DNA of 64,000 bases from Streptomyces sp. A012304 (GCF_026008495.1 NZ_BQUN01000182.1:121050-185049), one strand, 5' to 3'; positions 34,785-44,362 are shown, numbered from the stretch's first letter. The notes: generated by a model from the sequence alone, not told the origin. Numbers and translations: made by a program.

Positions 34785-37268
34785 GTGAGCATGTCCGAGC
34801 ATCCGCCCGAACCGGGTCAGGACGGTGAGCCGAAGCTCGAGTCCGCCGCTGCCCCGGCGTCCTCCCTCCCCTCGTTGGCTCCCGGCGGGCTGTCGACGAC
34901 TCCCGAGGAGCCACCGGCGGCTCTCGGGGGCGCCCCGGCGGCCTCCCCGGTGGGCAGACTGGCGGCCACCGTGGAACGGCTCAGCCGGGAGGTGCGGGCC
35001 GCCCAGGCGGAGGCGGAGGGGCGTGCCCTGATCGAGCTGGCCAAGGGCATCCTGGTCGAACGGCTGAAGTGCGGGCCGGCCCAGGCCGCCCGGCAACTCG
35101 CCGAGCTGGCCGAACAGGCCCAGGTCACCCCGCTGGAACTCGCCGTCGACGTCATCAACCAGGCCGCCCGCGACCGGATGTCCGAGGTGACGGACGCGTT
35201 CCTCGCCGCCACCAGGGCCGCCGACGAAGCGGCGGCCGAGTCGGCCGCCGTACGCCTGCGCGCGGCCGAGAGCGGTGTGCTGGCCGCGGACGACACCCAG
35301 GCCGTCGCCGACGCCCTGCTGGAGCAGGCGCTGCGTCCCCTCGGCGCGGTGGCCGTGGCCATCTGGGCCGCGGGTGCCGACGGCTCGCTGACCCTGGCGG
35401 GCAGCGCGGGCTTCTCACCGGCCGAGGCCACCCGTTGGCGTTACGTCCCGCCGGACGTGGCGACGGTGGCGCGGCGCGGCCTCACCGAGCGCGAGGGGCA
35501 GTGGATCACCTCCCTCGGGGAGACCGGGCTGCCCAGCATCGGCCTGCACCACCATCCGCACGGCGGCAGGGCCGCCCTGCCCGCCGGTACCGGAGGACGC
35601 ATCCACGGCGTGCTGGAGATCGCCTGGCCCGCGCCCCTGGCCCCGCAGCCCCCGCAGATCGTCCGCCAGGTGGAGGCCCTGGCCGAGCTGTGCGCCCACA
35701 CGCTGGAGACGTACACGCCGCCGCACGGCGGCTCCCAGGAGCCGCGTGTGCTGCCGGACGCCGCGGAGCTGATGGATCTCGCCGACGGGCTGCACGATCC
35801 CGCCCTGGTCCTGGTGCCGCACCTGGACGGGGCCGGGCACCTGGCGGACTTCCGTATCCAGCATGTGAACAGCCGTTTCCTGGATCCGGCGGGCCGACCG
35901 CGGGCGGTGGTGGGCGGGTCGCTGCTCCTGGAGGCCTATCCGATGGCCGCCGGGGAGAGCGAGCTGTTCCAGCGCATCGAGCGCGTGTACGCCACCGGTG
36001 AGCCGTTCCGGGCCCGCCGGATGAATCTCACCGCCCTCGTCGACCAGGTCCCTCTGTCGGCGGTCGCGGACATCAGCATCAGCCGGCACGGCACAGCCGT
36101 ACTTCTCATCTGGCGCATCGAGGACGAGACGGCACGACTGGCGAGCCTGCTCCAGCACGCGCAGCGTCTGGGCCGTATCGGCGGCTTCGAGGAGAACGTG
36201 CTGACCGGTGAGATCACCTGGAACGGGCAGCTGTTCGACCTCTATGGGCGCCCCCAGTCGAGCGTGCCGGTGCCTCTGGAGGAGCTGCCGGCCCACGCAC
36301 ACACGGACGACGCCGTCTCCATCCGCCGTTTCCTGCGCACGCTGTTGCACCACCGTCGGCCGGCCGCCGCGGCCTTCCGGCTGCAGCGGCCGGACGGGGT
36401 GACCCGCCACATCCGGATCGTCGCCGAACCGGTGCTCGACACCGACGGCCGGCTGCTCGGGGTCCGCGGCGCCTGCCAGGACATCTCGGCCCAGCACTGG
36501 ACCGAGGTGGCGCTCGCCGCCACCCGTGACCAGCTGGCGCACACCGAGCAGCAGGCGACCGAACGCAACCGGCTGACCCTGCAGTTGCAGCACGCCATCA
36601 TGCCCCCCACCCAGGCGCCGTTGCGGGTGCCCGGCCTCCAGGTCGCCGTCCGCTACCGGCCCGCGGAGACCGAGCAGCTGGTGGGCGGCGACTGGTACGA
36701 CGCCGTCGTCCTGCCGTCCCGGCTGGTCCTGCTGTGCGTGGGCGACGTGGCCGGCCACGGCATCGAGGCGGCGACCAGCATGGTCGTGCTGCGCAACGCA
36801 CTGCGCGGCCTGGCGGTGACCGGTGCCGGGCCGGGCCAGCTGCTGTCGTGGCTCAACATCGTGGCGCACCATCTGACGGGCGCGGTCACCGCGACGGCGG
36901 TGTGCGGGCTGTACGACCCCGCCCGGCGGACGCTGCGCTGGGCCAGGGCGGGCCACCTGCCGCCCGTGCTCGTCCGGGACACCGACGCGGCCGCCCTGCC
37001 CCTGGTCAAGGGGATGCTGCTCGGAGCGGTGCCGGAGGCCGTGTACGAGGAGGCCGAGACGCAACTGGCCGCAGGGGACACCTTGTTGATGTACACGGAC
37101 GGCCTGATCGAGCGCCGTGACCGGTCCGTGGAGGAGTCCCTGACCCATCTGCTGACCACCGCCCGCACGGCCCCCAGCACACTCGACCAACAGCTGGACC
37201 GCCTGCTGACCTACAGCAAGTCGGACACCGACGACGACACCTGCATCGTGGGCATCCGGGTCGGGTGA
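34785..37268 (+). CDS. ANTAR/GAF/PAS-containing PP2C (SpoIIE-type) phosphatase
   Basis: An 827-residue protein from the GTG at 34785, with GAGGAG ten bases upstream. Residues about 55-130 contain an ANTAR-like helical domain (IELAKGILVERLKCGPAQAA) that may bind RNA. A GAF-type domain (about 150-310) and one or two PAS domains (about 320-570, including IGGFEENVLTGEITWNGQLF) follow. The SpoIIE/PP2C phosphatase at the C-terminus has the metal motifs GGDWYDAV, GDVAGHG and the terminal DDDTCIVGIRV. Such proteins dephosphorylate anti-sigma-factor antagonists in the SigB/SigF-type stress network. It lies directly downstream of the HAMP-repeat kinase in the same direction, and the two likely share a signalling route. 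Confidence 0.9.
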   Translation: MSMSEHPPEPGQDGEPKLESAAAPASSLPSLAPGGLSTTPEEPPAALGGAPAASPVGRLAATVERLSREVRAAQAEAEGRALIELAKGILVERLKCGPAQAARQLAELAEQAQVTPLELAVDVINQAARDRMSEVTDAFLAATRAADEAAAESAAVRLRAAESGVLAADDTQAVADALLEQALRPLGAVAVAIWAAGADGSLTLAGSAGFSPAEATRWRYVPPDVATVARRGLTEREGQWITSLGETGLPSIGLHHHPHGGRAALPAGTGGRIHGVLEIAWPAPLAPQPPQIVRQVEALAELCAHTLETYTPPHGGSQEPRVLPDAAELMDLADGLHDPALVLVPHLDGAGHLADFRIQHVNSRFLDPAGRPRAVVGGSLLLEAYPMAAGESELFQRIERVYATGEPFRARRMNLTALVDQVPLSAVADISISRHGTAVLLIWRIEDETARLASLLQHAQRLGRIGGFEENVLTGEITWNGQLFDLYGRPQSSVPVPLEELPAHAHTDDAVSIRRFLRTLLHHRRPAAAAFRLQRPDGVTRHIRIVAEPVLDTDGRLLGVRGACQDISAQHWTEVALAATRDQLAHTEQQATERNRLTLQLQHAIMPPTQAPLRVPGLQVAVRYRPAETEQLVGGDWYDAVVLPSRLVLLCVGDVAGHGIEAATSMVVLRNALRGLAVTGAGPGQLLSWLNIVAHHLTGAVTATAVCGLYDPARRTLRWARAGHLPPVLVRDTDAAALPLVKGMLLGAVPEAVYEEAETQLAAGDTLLMYTDGLIERRDRSVEESLTHLLTTARTAPSTLDQQLDRLLTYSKSDTDDDTCIVGIRVG

Positions 37269-37345
37269 CCTCGCCGGCCGAGGCGCGGGGCGCGGTCGGT
37301 GGCGGAGACGACGGGACGGCGCAGGCCGCCCCGGCGGTGCGAGAG

Positions 37346-37374
37346 CGGGGGACGCGCCGTGCCTGCGTCCCCCG
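37346..37374. terminator. Bidirectional hairpin between convergent genes
   Basis: CGGGGGACGC and GCGTCCCCCG form a perfect 10-bp stem with a nine-base loop. It sits between the phosphatase gene (plus strand) and the secreted-protein gene (minus strand) and can serve both. Confidence 0.7.
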
Positions 37375-37387
37375 AAGCGACTTGCTG

Positions 37388-37771
37388 TCAGCAGGGACGC
37401 AGGCCGTAGTAGCCGGGGTTGAGGTCGAAGTCGGAGCTGGTGTACACGGCGGAGGCCGGTACCCAGCCCGTGGCGCCGTGGTCGTCACCGACGGTCTTGT
37501 ACCAGGTGTGGTTGCCGCCCGAGTGCAGCTCACCGGATCTCCAGCAGATGAACCAGCTGTAGGTGGTGCGCAGGGTGTCGACCTGCCAACTGTCGGTGAT
37601 GTACGGGGCGCTGCGTACGGACGTCGGCGCCGCGTTCTGGCAACGCAGCAGTCCGTCGGAGAACACGCCGCATATCTTCATCTCGGACGCGTGGGCGGCG
37701 CCCGGGTGGGCCAGGACGACGGCGGCCGCCGCCGTGGCGGCGGTTGCGGCGATGGTTCGGCGGATGGACAA
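37388..37771 (-). CDS. Small secreted SH3-like cysteine-containing protein
   Basis: A 127-residue precursor. The TTG at 37771 is the best start because GAGGAG lies six bases upstream. The signal peptide is LSIRRTIAATAATAAAAVVL with a GAAHAS cleavage site. The mature protein has Cys in MKICGVF, RCQNAA, WFICWRS and the final LRPC. A WVPASAVYTSS stretch is like the end of a bacterial SH3 domain that contacts cell-wall peptide or glycan. It is probably an extracellular wall-associated protein of unknown role. It is monocistronic. Confidence 0.75.
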   Translation of the reverse strand: MSIRRTIAATAATAAAAVVLAHPGAAHASEMKICGVFSDGLLRCQNAAPTSVRSAPYITDSWQVDTLRTTYSWFICWRSGELHSGGNHTWYKTVGDDHGATGWVPASAVYTSSDFDLNPGYYGLRPC

Positions 37772-38065
37772 CGACGACTCCTCGGTGCTCGCCTGACGGG
37801 ACCGGGGGAAGCGGCCGGCCCGCCCCGGCCGTCGCGGCAGACGACGGGCCTGTTCGAACGCGTCGATGCCACACCCCCGGCAAGAGCCTAAGGCCTTCGA
37901 AAGCGCGACGGGCCGAATGCATGCGCGAGCCCTCAGGAACGGTGGGCGCCCCCGTGGCAGGCCCCGGGCGAGATCCGGCACAGCGCGTGTGTCCGTTCAC
38001 AGCTCCGTCCCATAACCTCATGGGTGCAGACGTCAGATGCCGTGTGTGTCCACGCTGGGGAGGCG

Positions 38066-38905
38066 ATGGTGTTCGGAAGGGGAGCGTGGCTGCTCGCAGG
38101 TGCCGTGATCGTGCTCTGCGTGGTGCTCGTCGGCCCCAGCACACCGGGCGATGCCCTCCTCGGCAGGCCACTGCCCGCCGAAGCCGTCAGGGATGTCGTA
38201 CCGAACCGGGTCATGACGTGGAACCTTTGCAACCCGTGCGAGGACAGCAACGCCGACCGGGCGGCGGAGATCGCCACATACGCCCCCCAGGTCATCGGCC
38301 TGCAAGAAGCGTGCGTGAGTGACGTCGCGAGGATCCGGGACTATCTGAAGAACCGTCACGGTCTGGTCTACCACGTCGAGTACGGAGGGGTTCTTCGCAA
38401 TTGGGGCCGCTGTGGGGGAGCGCCATGGAACCCGGGGGCCTACGGCCAGGCGATCCTCTCGGCGGCGCCCATGACAGACCCCGTCAACGTGGAGTACCCC
38501 GAGGGCGGATCCGAAGACCGCGGGTACATGGCAGTCACCACCACCGTGGGCGGCCGGCCCGTCCGCGTTTTCAACACACACCTCGCCGAACGACGTCAAG
38601 AGGCGGTCCGAGCGGACCAGACCCGCGTACTGGCCGCGGAGGCGGCCCGGCACGACCGCGCGATCCTTCTCGGCGACTTCAACGCCGTGCCCCAGGCCGC
38701 CGAACTCAGCCGGATATGGGCACTGGCCGCGGATACGGACCCCCAGTGCCACCCCTCGCTCATGGGCACCTGCAAGCCGACCACCGACTGGCAGAGCAAG
38801 TTCGACTACATATTCCTGCGCGGCATCACCCCGCTCGAGCACCGTGTGCACCCGAGCCGGTACTCGGACCACCACCTGCTGTACGCCGACCTGGACCGGA
38901 CCTAG
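38066..38905 (+). CDS. Secreted endonuclease/exonuclease/phosphatase (EEP) family protein
   Basis: About 279 residues from the ATG at 38066; the GTG at 38069 has better spacing from GGAGG, and a GTG at 38024 is also in frame. The N-terminus has a hydrophobic signal or anchor (WLLAGAVIVLCVVLVG). Catalytic EEP motifs are VMTWNLCNPC, VIGLQEACV, FNTHLAERR, LLGDFNAVP and YSDHHLLYADL. The family includes extracellular DNases, sphingomyelinases and phosphatases. Four extra cysteines suggest disulfides outside the cell. Substrate specificity cannot be read from the sequence. Confidence 0.83.
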   Translation: MVFGRGAWLLAGAVIVLCVVLVGPSTPGDALLGRPLPAEAVRDVVPNRVMTWNLCNPCEDSNADRAAEIATYAPQVIGLQEACVSDVARIRDYLKNRHGLVYHVEYGGVLRNWGRCGGAPWNPGAYGQAILSAAPMTDPVNVEYPEGGSEDRGYMAVTTTVGGRPVRVFNTHLAERRQEAVRADQTRVLAAEAARHDRAILLGDFNAVPQAAELSRIWALAADTDPQCHPSLMGTCKPTTDWQSKFDYIFLRGITPLEHRVHPSRYSDHHLLYADLDRT

Positions 38906-38908
38906 GGG

Positions 38909-39490
38909 TCAGTGCCGCCCCGGGGCCCCCGTGCGCAAGCCGTCCATGACGATGTCCAGCAGCCGGGTGACCGGGGCGTGCCAGTCGCCGCTGATGTCGA
39001 TCTGCCAGAGGCCGGCGATGGCACGGAGGAAGTCGTCGGCGGTCACTCCCGGGCGGATGGTGCCGGCCTCGTGGTTCGCTTCGAGCAGCGATTCGATCGA
39101 CCCGAACACCAGCGAGTATCCCGACGGCTCCGGCCCTCCCGTCGCGCCGGCCGCCTGGCGCAGCGCTTCGGCCAGCCCGGTCTTGGCCATGATGAAGCGG
39201 GCGAGGCGGTCCATCCAGGTGCGAAGGGCCTGATCGGGCTCCATGGTCCTCAGCAACTCGGCCGCACTGTCCGTGAGTTGCTGCACTTCATGGCGGTACG
39301 CCTCCAGAACGAGCGCCTCGCGGTTGGGGAAGTTGCGATAGAGCGTGCCCTGCCCGACGCCCGCCTTCCTTGCGATCGCGCTCAACGGTACGTCCGCGGA
39401 ACGTGACAGTTCGACCAGTGCCACCTCCAGGATGCGCTCCCGGTTGCGCTGCGCGTCCGACCGCTGAGGCCCTCCGGTCCTTGACTCCAC
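38909..39490 (-). CDS. TetR family transcriptional regulator
   Basis: A 193-residue protein from the GTG at 39490, with GGAGGAG just upstream. The N-terminal HTH is RILEVALVELSRSADVPLSA then IARKAGVGQGTLYRNFPNRE, the classic TetR signature. The C-terminal ligand domain is helical. The gene is convergent with the EEP gene. Divergent upstream DNA has several CCGGACAGTAGTCCG-like and TGCCGGACTGCTGTCCG blocks (39529-39578) that look like its operator. The oxidoreductase at 39648 may be regulated, but it reads in the same direction from beyond that site, so targets are unclear. Confidence 0.85.
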   Translation of the reverse strand: MESRTGGPQRSDAQRNRERILEVALVELSRSADVPLSAIARKAGVGQGTLYRNFPNREALVLEAYRHEVQQLTDSAAELLRTMEPDQALRTWMDRLARFIMAKTGLAEALRQAAGATGGPEPSGYSLVFGSIESLLEANHEAGTIRPGVTADDFLRAIAGLWQIDISGDWHAPVTRLLDIVMDGLRTGAPGRH

Positions 39491-39528
39491 AGCTCCTCCT
39501 CCCGGGCTCGCGTCCGAAGCCCTTGCCC

Positions 39529-39578
39529 TACCGGACAGTAGTCCGCTACGTTTCCCCACCGTGCCGGACTGCTGTCCG
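39529..39578. promoter_or_regulatory. Repeated CGGACwG-type half-sites upstream of the TetR gene
   Basis: Upstream of the tetR-like start, CCGGACAGTAGTCCG and, about 25 bases further on, CCGGACTGCTGTCCG both read as short palindromes (CGGAC...GTCCG). Two similar dyads in the regulator's own promoter suggest an autoregulatory operator. Confidence 0.5.
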
Positions 39579-39647
39579 CTTACGCCTTCACCCTAGCGAG
39601 CGAAACCGTTCGGCGTCATGGGCCGATGGCTCGTGCCACCGGGCCCG

Positions 39648-40529
39648 TCAGCGCACGAGCAGGTCGATCACACCCGTCAGGTCCTCCTCACCGCTGCCTT
39701 CGGCCAGGCGGCGGCGCATCAGCTCGAAGTAGGGGCTGATCAGCTGCGGGCTGACCCCCTGCTGCTCCGCGGTGCTCAGGAAAGTCGGCACGCCGGCCAC
39801 CTGCATGGCGAGGTTGGAGACGACGTCCTTGGTGTAGTCGCCGCTCCGCAGTTGGTCGGCCGTCAGGTGCACCGACGGGGCCATCGCGATGAGCCAGTCG
39901 GCGAGCAGTGGGGCCAGTGACGTGGGGTCGATGTTCTCCTTGCGGATGAGGGCGAAGGCGTGTGCGGCGCCGGCGAACATTCCGTACATGGCGCTGAGCA
40001 GGGCCACGTCGTGCAGGGCGGCGAAGCCGGCGTCCTGGCCGACATAGGTGGTGCCGACCGGTACGGCCAGCGTCTCCTGGTGTTGCCGGAACAGCTCCTG
40101 CGAGCCGCTGTAGAAGACGTAGCCACCGGCCTGTGGGACACCGATCATCGGTGGGACAGCCATGATTCCGCCGTCCAGGTACCGGGCCCCGCGCTCGCGG
40201 GCCCACTGGGCGCGGGCGCGGGCCTGGGCGGGGGTGCTGGTGGTGAGGTTGACGAGGTCCTTGCCGGTGAGGTCGGTGCCGGCCAGGGTCTCGTCGACCG
40301 AGGCGTCGTCCAGCAGGCAGACGACGACCAGGGTGTTCGCCGCGACGGCCTCGGCGGCGCTGTCCGCGGCCTGCGCTCCTTCCGCGCGGAGCGCCGCGGC
40401 GCGGGCCGGGGTGCGGTTCCAGACGGTGAGCGGGTGACCGGCGCGGAGCCAGGTGCGGGCCAGCGCGGTGCCCATCGCGCCGAGGCCCAGCAGCGTGACG
40501 GGAGTTTTCTCAACTGCGTTCTGTGTCAT
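39648..40529 (-). CDS. NAD(P)-dependent oxidoreductase, 6-phosphogluconate/beta-hydroxyacid dehydrogenase (imine reductase-like) family
   Basis: A 293-residue protein from the ATG at 40529 (MTQNAVEKTPVTLLGLGAMG). The Rossmann loop is LGLGAMGTALA, followed by NRTPARAAAL for NADPH preference. LVNLTTSTPAQARA and GGIMAVPPMIG correspond to the substrate-binding loops of the beta-HAD fold. The Lys of the classic family appears replaced, a feature of imine reductases. It is divergent from the HxlR regulator 97 bases away, which probably controls it. The natural substrate is unknown. Confidence 0.85.
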   Translation of the reverse strand: MTQNAVEKTPVTLLGLGAMGTALARTWLRAGHPLTVWNRTPARAAALRAEGAQAADSAAEAVAANTLVVVCLLDDASVDETLAGTDLTGKDLVNLTTSTPAQARARAQWARERGARYLDGGIMAVPPMIGVPQAGGYVFYSGSQELFRQHQETLAVPVGTTYVGQDAGFAALHDVALLSAMYGMFAGAAHAFALIRKENIDPTSLAPLLADWLIAMAPSVHLTADQLRSGDYTKDVVSNLAMQVAGVPTFLSTAEQQGVSPQLISPYFELMRRRLAEGSGEEDLTGVIDLLVR

Positions 40530-40625
40530 GCCGATTAGGCTGGTCACCGGTACGGGAGTGATCAAGTACGCACTTCGCGGTGGGTGGTTACCCCGGGGTG
40601 AGTGAGCACGTCAGAAGGGTGGGGC

Positions 40626-40988
40626 ATGACGACGCTGAACCGGCCGGGCACACCGGAGGGACACGTCTGCGGGATCGACACCGCGATGGAGGTGATCGGC
40701 GGCAAGTGGAAGGTGCTGATCCTGTGGGCGCTCCACGAGCACCCCTGCCGCCGTTTCGGTCAGCTGCGCCGGCTGCTTCCGGGTATCACCGAGAAGGTGC
40801 TGGCCTCGCACCTGCGCGAGATGGAGGCGGACGGCATCGTCAACCGCGTCTCCTACGAGGAGGTGCCGCCCCGCGTGGAGTACTCGCTGACCGAGGACGG
40901 CAGGCGCCTCAACGAGGCACTCCAGCCGCTGGCCGACTGGGGACGCGAGCGACCGGCCGCACGAGAGACGGCGGAGGGGGCGGACTAG
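40626..40988 (+). CDS. HxlR family transcriptional regulator
   Basis: A 120-residue winged-helix protein from the ATG at 40626. The family pattern is complete: CGIDTAMEVIGGKWKVLILW, RRFGQLRRLLPGITEKVLA, LREMEADGIVNR and PPRVEYSLTEDGR. The Cys at the start of that pattern is the redox or aldehyde-reactive residue in HxlR/HypR relatives. It is divergent from the NAD(P)-dependent reductase and is the obvious candidate regulator of it, possibly in response to electrophile stress. Confidence 0.9.
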   Translation: MTTLNRPGTPEGHVCGIDTAMEVIGGKWKVLILWALHEHPCRRFGQLRRLLPGITEKVLASHLREMEADGIVNRVSYEEVPPRVEYSLTEDGRRLNEALQPLADWGRERPAARETAEGAD

Positions 40989-41097
40989 GATCTGGGCAGG
41001 CTCTGCCGAGACCGCTCTCCAGACATACGTACATCCAAGTAGCCGCCCCGGCGACCATCGCTCCGTCACGCATGGCCACTGCCACGCGGCGTGCGGA

Positions 41098-41901
41098 TCA
41101 CCCGCCCTGGAGATTCGAGGCGACGGTCAGGAACACGAGGAGGTTCGGCACGGTCTTGACCTGGGCCTGCGCCCACGCTCTGACCTGTCCGTGCTCTCGG
41201 ACGACCACGAGACCCTCACGGACGTCGATCGCCTCGACGGCCGACCAGGGCAGTGTCCCTCTGCGTTTGTCGGCGATACCGCCGGCGTCCAGTTCGAACG
41301 GGCCGTAAGCCGCCTTCTGCCCGTCCCGGACCGCCTCCCACACCCGCTGGGCCTGGGCGCGGGCGATGGCCTCGGCGATCAGCGGCACCCAGGTCCCGTA
41401 GTCGGCGAAGAAGTCGGAGATCTGGACGCTGGTGCCGTCAGGCGCCACCAGGGTGGAGGTGTGCGCGCTCTTGAAAGGGGTCTTCGTGCCCTTGTAATTG
41501 ATCACTTCCTGGACTGTTTCCTGGTAGTGGACCGCCTGGTCCCAGCGGACTGCGAACAGCCGCCCGGCGCCCGTGTCCAGGAGCAGACCCTCCTCGAAGA
41601 GGTACAGGCGGTGACTGCCGAGTTTCTTCCGGAAGTTCGGGCTGTTGAACAGGGCACCGATGGCCAGGACGGCGACCCACAGGGGGAACAACGCGAGCGC
41701 CCAGGACACGAAGATCCACAGCAGCACGCCTCCGGTCGCCAGGATGGCGATGGCGCTCACAGCGGCGGCCATGAACAGGCGCCGGTTCTCCTCCTTCACG
41801 TTGACCTCCTTCCTCGGCAGGAAGGTGCGTTCGAGTCGGCCGAAGCCGTTGCGGAGAGCCAGTCGGGTCACTTCGGGGGACGGGGAACCTGCCACGCTCA
41901 T
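41098..41901 (-). CDS. Membrane protein of DUF6585-like type
   Basis: A 267-residue protein. The ATG at 41901 has AGAGG seven bases upstream and keeps an N-terminal GFGRLERTFLPRK segment; an internal GTG at 41799 with a GGAGG is the alternative. Two adjacent hydrophobic segments (AAVSAIAILATGGVLLWIF and WALALFPLWVAVLAIGALF) follow. The soluble C-terminal part is beta-rich, with YLFEEGLLL, FAVRWDQAVHYQETV and LPWSAVEAIDV, like a PH-type domain. No catalytic motif is present. It is monocistronic; the function is unknown. Confidence 0.7.
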   Translation of the reverse strand: MSVAGSPSPEVTRLALRNGFGRLERTFLPRKEVNVKEENRRLFMAAAVSAIAILATGGVLLWIFVSWALALFPLWVAVLAIGALFNSPNFRKKLGSHRLYLFEEGLLLDTGAGRLFAVRWDQAVHYQETVQEVINYKGTKTPFKSAHTSTLVAPDGTSVQISDFFADYGTWVPLIAEAIARAQAQRVWEAVRDGQKAAYGPFELDAGGIADKRRGTLPWSAVEAIDVREGLVVVREHGQVRAWAQAQVKTVPNLLVFLTVASNLQGG

Positions 41902-41945
41902 ACAGCGGCCTCTGCTTCGTGTCGGAGCGGCTCGTCAAGGCCGCT

Positions 41946-43082
41946 TCAGCCAGTCGTGTGTTCGATGAGTCGAGCGAGCAGACGGGCGCGAGGGACCATC
42001 CACGCGATCTCGACGTACTCGGTGTCCGCGTGCGCGCCGGCGCCCACGGCGCCCAGGCCGTCCAGCGTCGGACAGCCCACCGCCGCGGTGTAGTTGCCGT
42101 CCGAGGCGCCACCGACGGCGATCCCCCGCAGTGGCTCCTGGCCCAGTTCAGCGGCGAGCCGGGAGGCGAGGGCGAACAGTGCGGCGGAGGACTCCGGTTC
42201 CATGGGCGGCCGTTGTCTGCCGCCCAGCACCTCCAGTCGGGCTCCGGGCGTCCGGGCGGTGAGGCCTCGCATGAGCTGGTCGACCCGCTCCTGCGCCGCC
42301 GACGTCGGCACCCGCACGTCCACCGACACCCGCGCCAGCGCCGGCACGGTGTTGCGGGCGCTACCGGCCGACAACAGGGTGGGCGTGACGGTCGCGGAGC
42401 CCAGGACGGACCGGGTGCCGCCGATGTCACCCATCGAGGCCCCGAGACCGGCGACGGACAGCACCTGGTGAGCGGCCTCGACCGCGGCGTTGACCCCCTT
42501 GTGCGGTTCCTGACCCGCGTGCGCGGCTTTGCCGCGCACCACGACCTCGTAGCGCGAAGTGCCCTTCCGGGCGGTCTTGAGCGCACCCTCCTCGTCCGCG
42601 GCCGCCTCCAGTACGAGGGCGGCCGCGCATCCCCGCGCCGACTCCTCGATCAGCTCCCGGGAGGTCACGGAGCCGACTTCCTCGTCCCCGTTGATCAAAA
42701 CGCACACCCCGTCCGGGGAGGGCAGGGAGGCCAGCGCATGGAACATCTGCACCAGGCCCGCCTTCATGTCCAGGACCCCGGGGCCGCGGGCGATCCCGTC
42801 GGACACCGACCAGGGGTGCTTCTGGAGCGAGCCCATCGGCCACACCGTGTCGTGGTGTCCCACCAGCAGGACCCGCGGGGTGCCGAAGATCCACCGCAGA
42901 TGGGTCACCCCGTCGATCACGATCGTCTCCGGCCCGGCCCCCAGCAGCCTCCTCCCGAGGGCGCCGACCGCCTCCGCGCTGCGCGCCACCGCGGCGTGGT
43001 CGGCCGAGAAGGACTCACAGAGCACGAGTTCCTCCAGATCGGCCAGCATCGCCGGCAACGAGAGCGCGGCCCCCCGGGTCAC
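41946..43082 (-). CDS. M20 family metallopeptidase (carboxypeptidase/deacylase)
   Basis: A 378-residue zinc-dependent hydrolase from the GTG at 43082. Metal ligands are visible in VGHHDTVWPMG, GPGVLDMKAG, GDEEVGS (catalytic Glu-Glu) and LEAAADEEG, with a dimerisation lid (KAAHAGQEPHKGVNA) and the final His in GAGAHADTEYVE. It resembles glutamate carboxypeptidases (CPG2-type) and acts on C-terminal amino acids or acylated amino acids. No signal peptide is present, so it is cytoplasmic. It is divergent from the LysR gene 231 bases away, which may control it. Confidence 0.88.
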   Translation of the reverse strand: MTRGAALSLPAMLADLEELVLCESFSADHAAVARSAEAVGALGRRLLGAGPETIVIDGVTHLRWIFGTPRVLLVGHHDTVWPMGSLQKHPWSVSDGIARGPGVLDMKAGLVQMFHALASLPSPDGVCVLINGDEEVGSVTSRELIEESARGCAAALVLEAAADEEGALKTARKGTSRYEVVVRGKAAHAGQEPHKGVNAAVEAAHQVLSVAGLGASMGDIGGTRSVLGSATVTPTLLSAGSARNTVPALARVSVDVRVPTSAAQERVDQLMRGLTARTPGARLEVLGGRQRPPMEPESSAALFALASRLAAELGQEPLRGIAVGGASDGNYTAAVGCPTLDGLGAVGAGAHADTEYVEIAWMVPRARLLARLIEHTTG

Positions 43083-43313
43083 CGGTCCCGCCCCATCTCG
43101 ACTCCCTGTCGCAGTGCCACACTTCCCCCTCGGATCTCATGGGCCACGGGTGCGGCGGGGCCGTTCCCCCCCCCGCGCGGTCCCGCCGCGTGAACGACGT
43201 TAGGACGGGCTGAGACATTCCACCAGCGACTGGATCGCATGGGATCTATGCACCCATGGAATGGGTCATGGAAGATGGCCAGGCCCGGAGGAAGACCTTG
43301 GAGGGGAAGCGAC

Positions 43314-44198
43314 GTGTTCGAGATCGACGCGCTGCGGCTGCTCGTGGCCGTGGCCGAGACCGGATCGTTCACGAAGGCGGCGGTCCGGCTCAACTACACG
43401 CAGTCCGCGGTGTCCCGGCGGATCGCCGCGTTGGAACAGCAGGCGGGCGGGCCGCTGTTCGAGCGGCTCCCGCGGGGTGTACGGCTCAATCCCGCGGGGC
43501 GTGCGCTGCATCGGCACGCCGTGGAGGTGCTCGATCGGCTGGCCCGAGCGGAGCGGGAGCTGACCGCGCTGCACGCGGGGGAGGGCGGGTTGCTGCACAT
43601 GGGCGCGTTCGCCACCGCCAACATCTCGCTGGTGCCCACCGCCCTGCGGGCGCTCCAGCACGCCAGACCGGACGTCGAGGTCGTCGCGGTCGAGGGCTGG
43701 ACCGACACACTGATGGAGCGCCTCGCGGACGGGGCGCTGGACCTCGCCGTCGTCAGCGACTATCCGTCCGGTCTGCCGTCGGCCGACGGGGTCACGACGA
43801 CCGTGCTGTGCGAGGACGAGCTGTTCGTGGCTCTCCCGCGCGGGCACCGCCTGGCCGGAGCCGGGACGGTCGACCTGTCCGAACTGCACGACGAGGCATG
43901 GCTTCACAGCGCGTACGGCGACCGGCCCACGATGCTCGCGGATGCCTGCGCACGAGCGGGCTTCGCCCCCAGAAAGATCATTCGGATCGCGGAATGGACC
44001 GCGAAGTTCGGCTACGCGGCAGCCGGGTTGGGAGTTGCGCTGGTCCCCTCGCTCGCCGCCCGGGCGGTCCCCGACGAACTCGTCCTGTGCCGCCTCACCG
44101 ACCCGGCACTGCGCCGGACCGTCCATGTGGCACTGCCTGATGCCCCGCTGCCGGCGGCACTGAAACTCCGGGACCTGCTGCGCGACGCGGTCGACTGA
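43314..44198 (+). CDS. LysR family transcriptional regulator
   Basis: A 294-residue protein from the GTG at 43314, with GGAGGGG about nine bases upstream. The N-terminal HTH is FEIDALRLLVAVAETGSFTK then AAVRLNYTQSAVSRRIAALE, followed by a periplasmic-binding-like effector domain. The position opposite the M20 peptidase fits the usual LysR arrangement of controlling the divergent gene. The inducer is unknown. Confidence 0.9.
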   Translation: MFEIDALRLLVAVAETGSFTKAAVRLNYTQSAVSRRIAALEQQAGGPLFERLPRGVRLNPAGRALHRHAVEVLDRLARAERELTALHAGEGGLLHMGAFATANISLVPTALRALQHARPDVEVVAVEGWTDTLMERLADGALDLAVVSDYPSGLPSADGVTTTVLCEDELFVALPRGHRLAGAGTVDLSELHDEAWLHSAYGDRPTMLADACARAGFAPRKIIRIAEWTAKFGYAAAGLGVALVPSLAARAVPDELVLCRLTDPALRRTVHVALPDAPLPAALKLRDLLRDAVD

Positions 44199-44362
44199 GC
44201 CGTCTCCGTGCAAGGGCTCGCCCCACCGTGAACGCTCAGGGCCGGCCCAGTTGCACGCAGAACGACCGCCGGTATCCGCCACCGCCCACCATCGCGCACG
44301 CTCTGTGATCTGATGCCCTCCATCTGGTCGAGTTGCAAGGAAGTGACGGGACGTGATTACGC

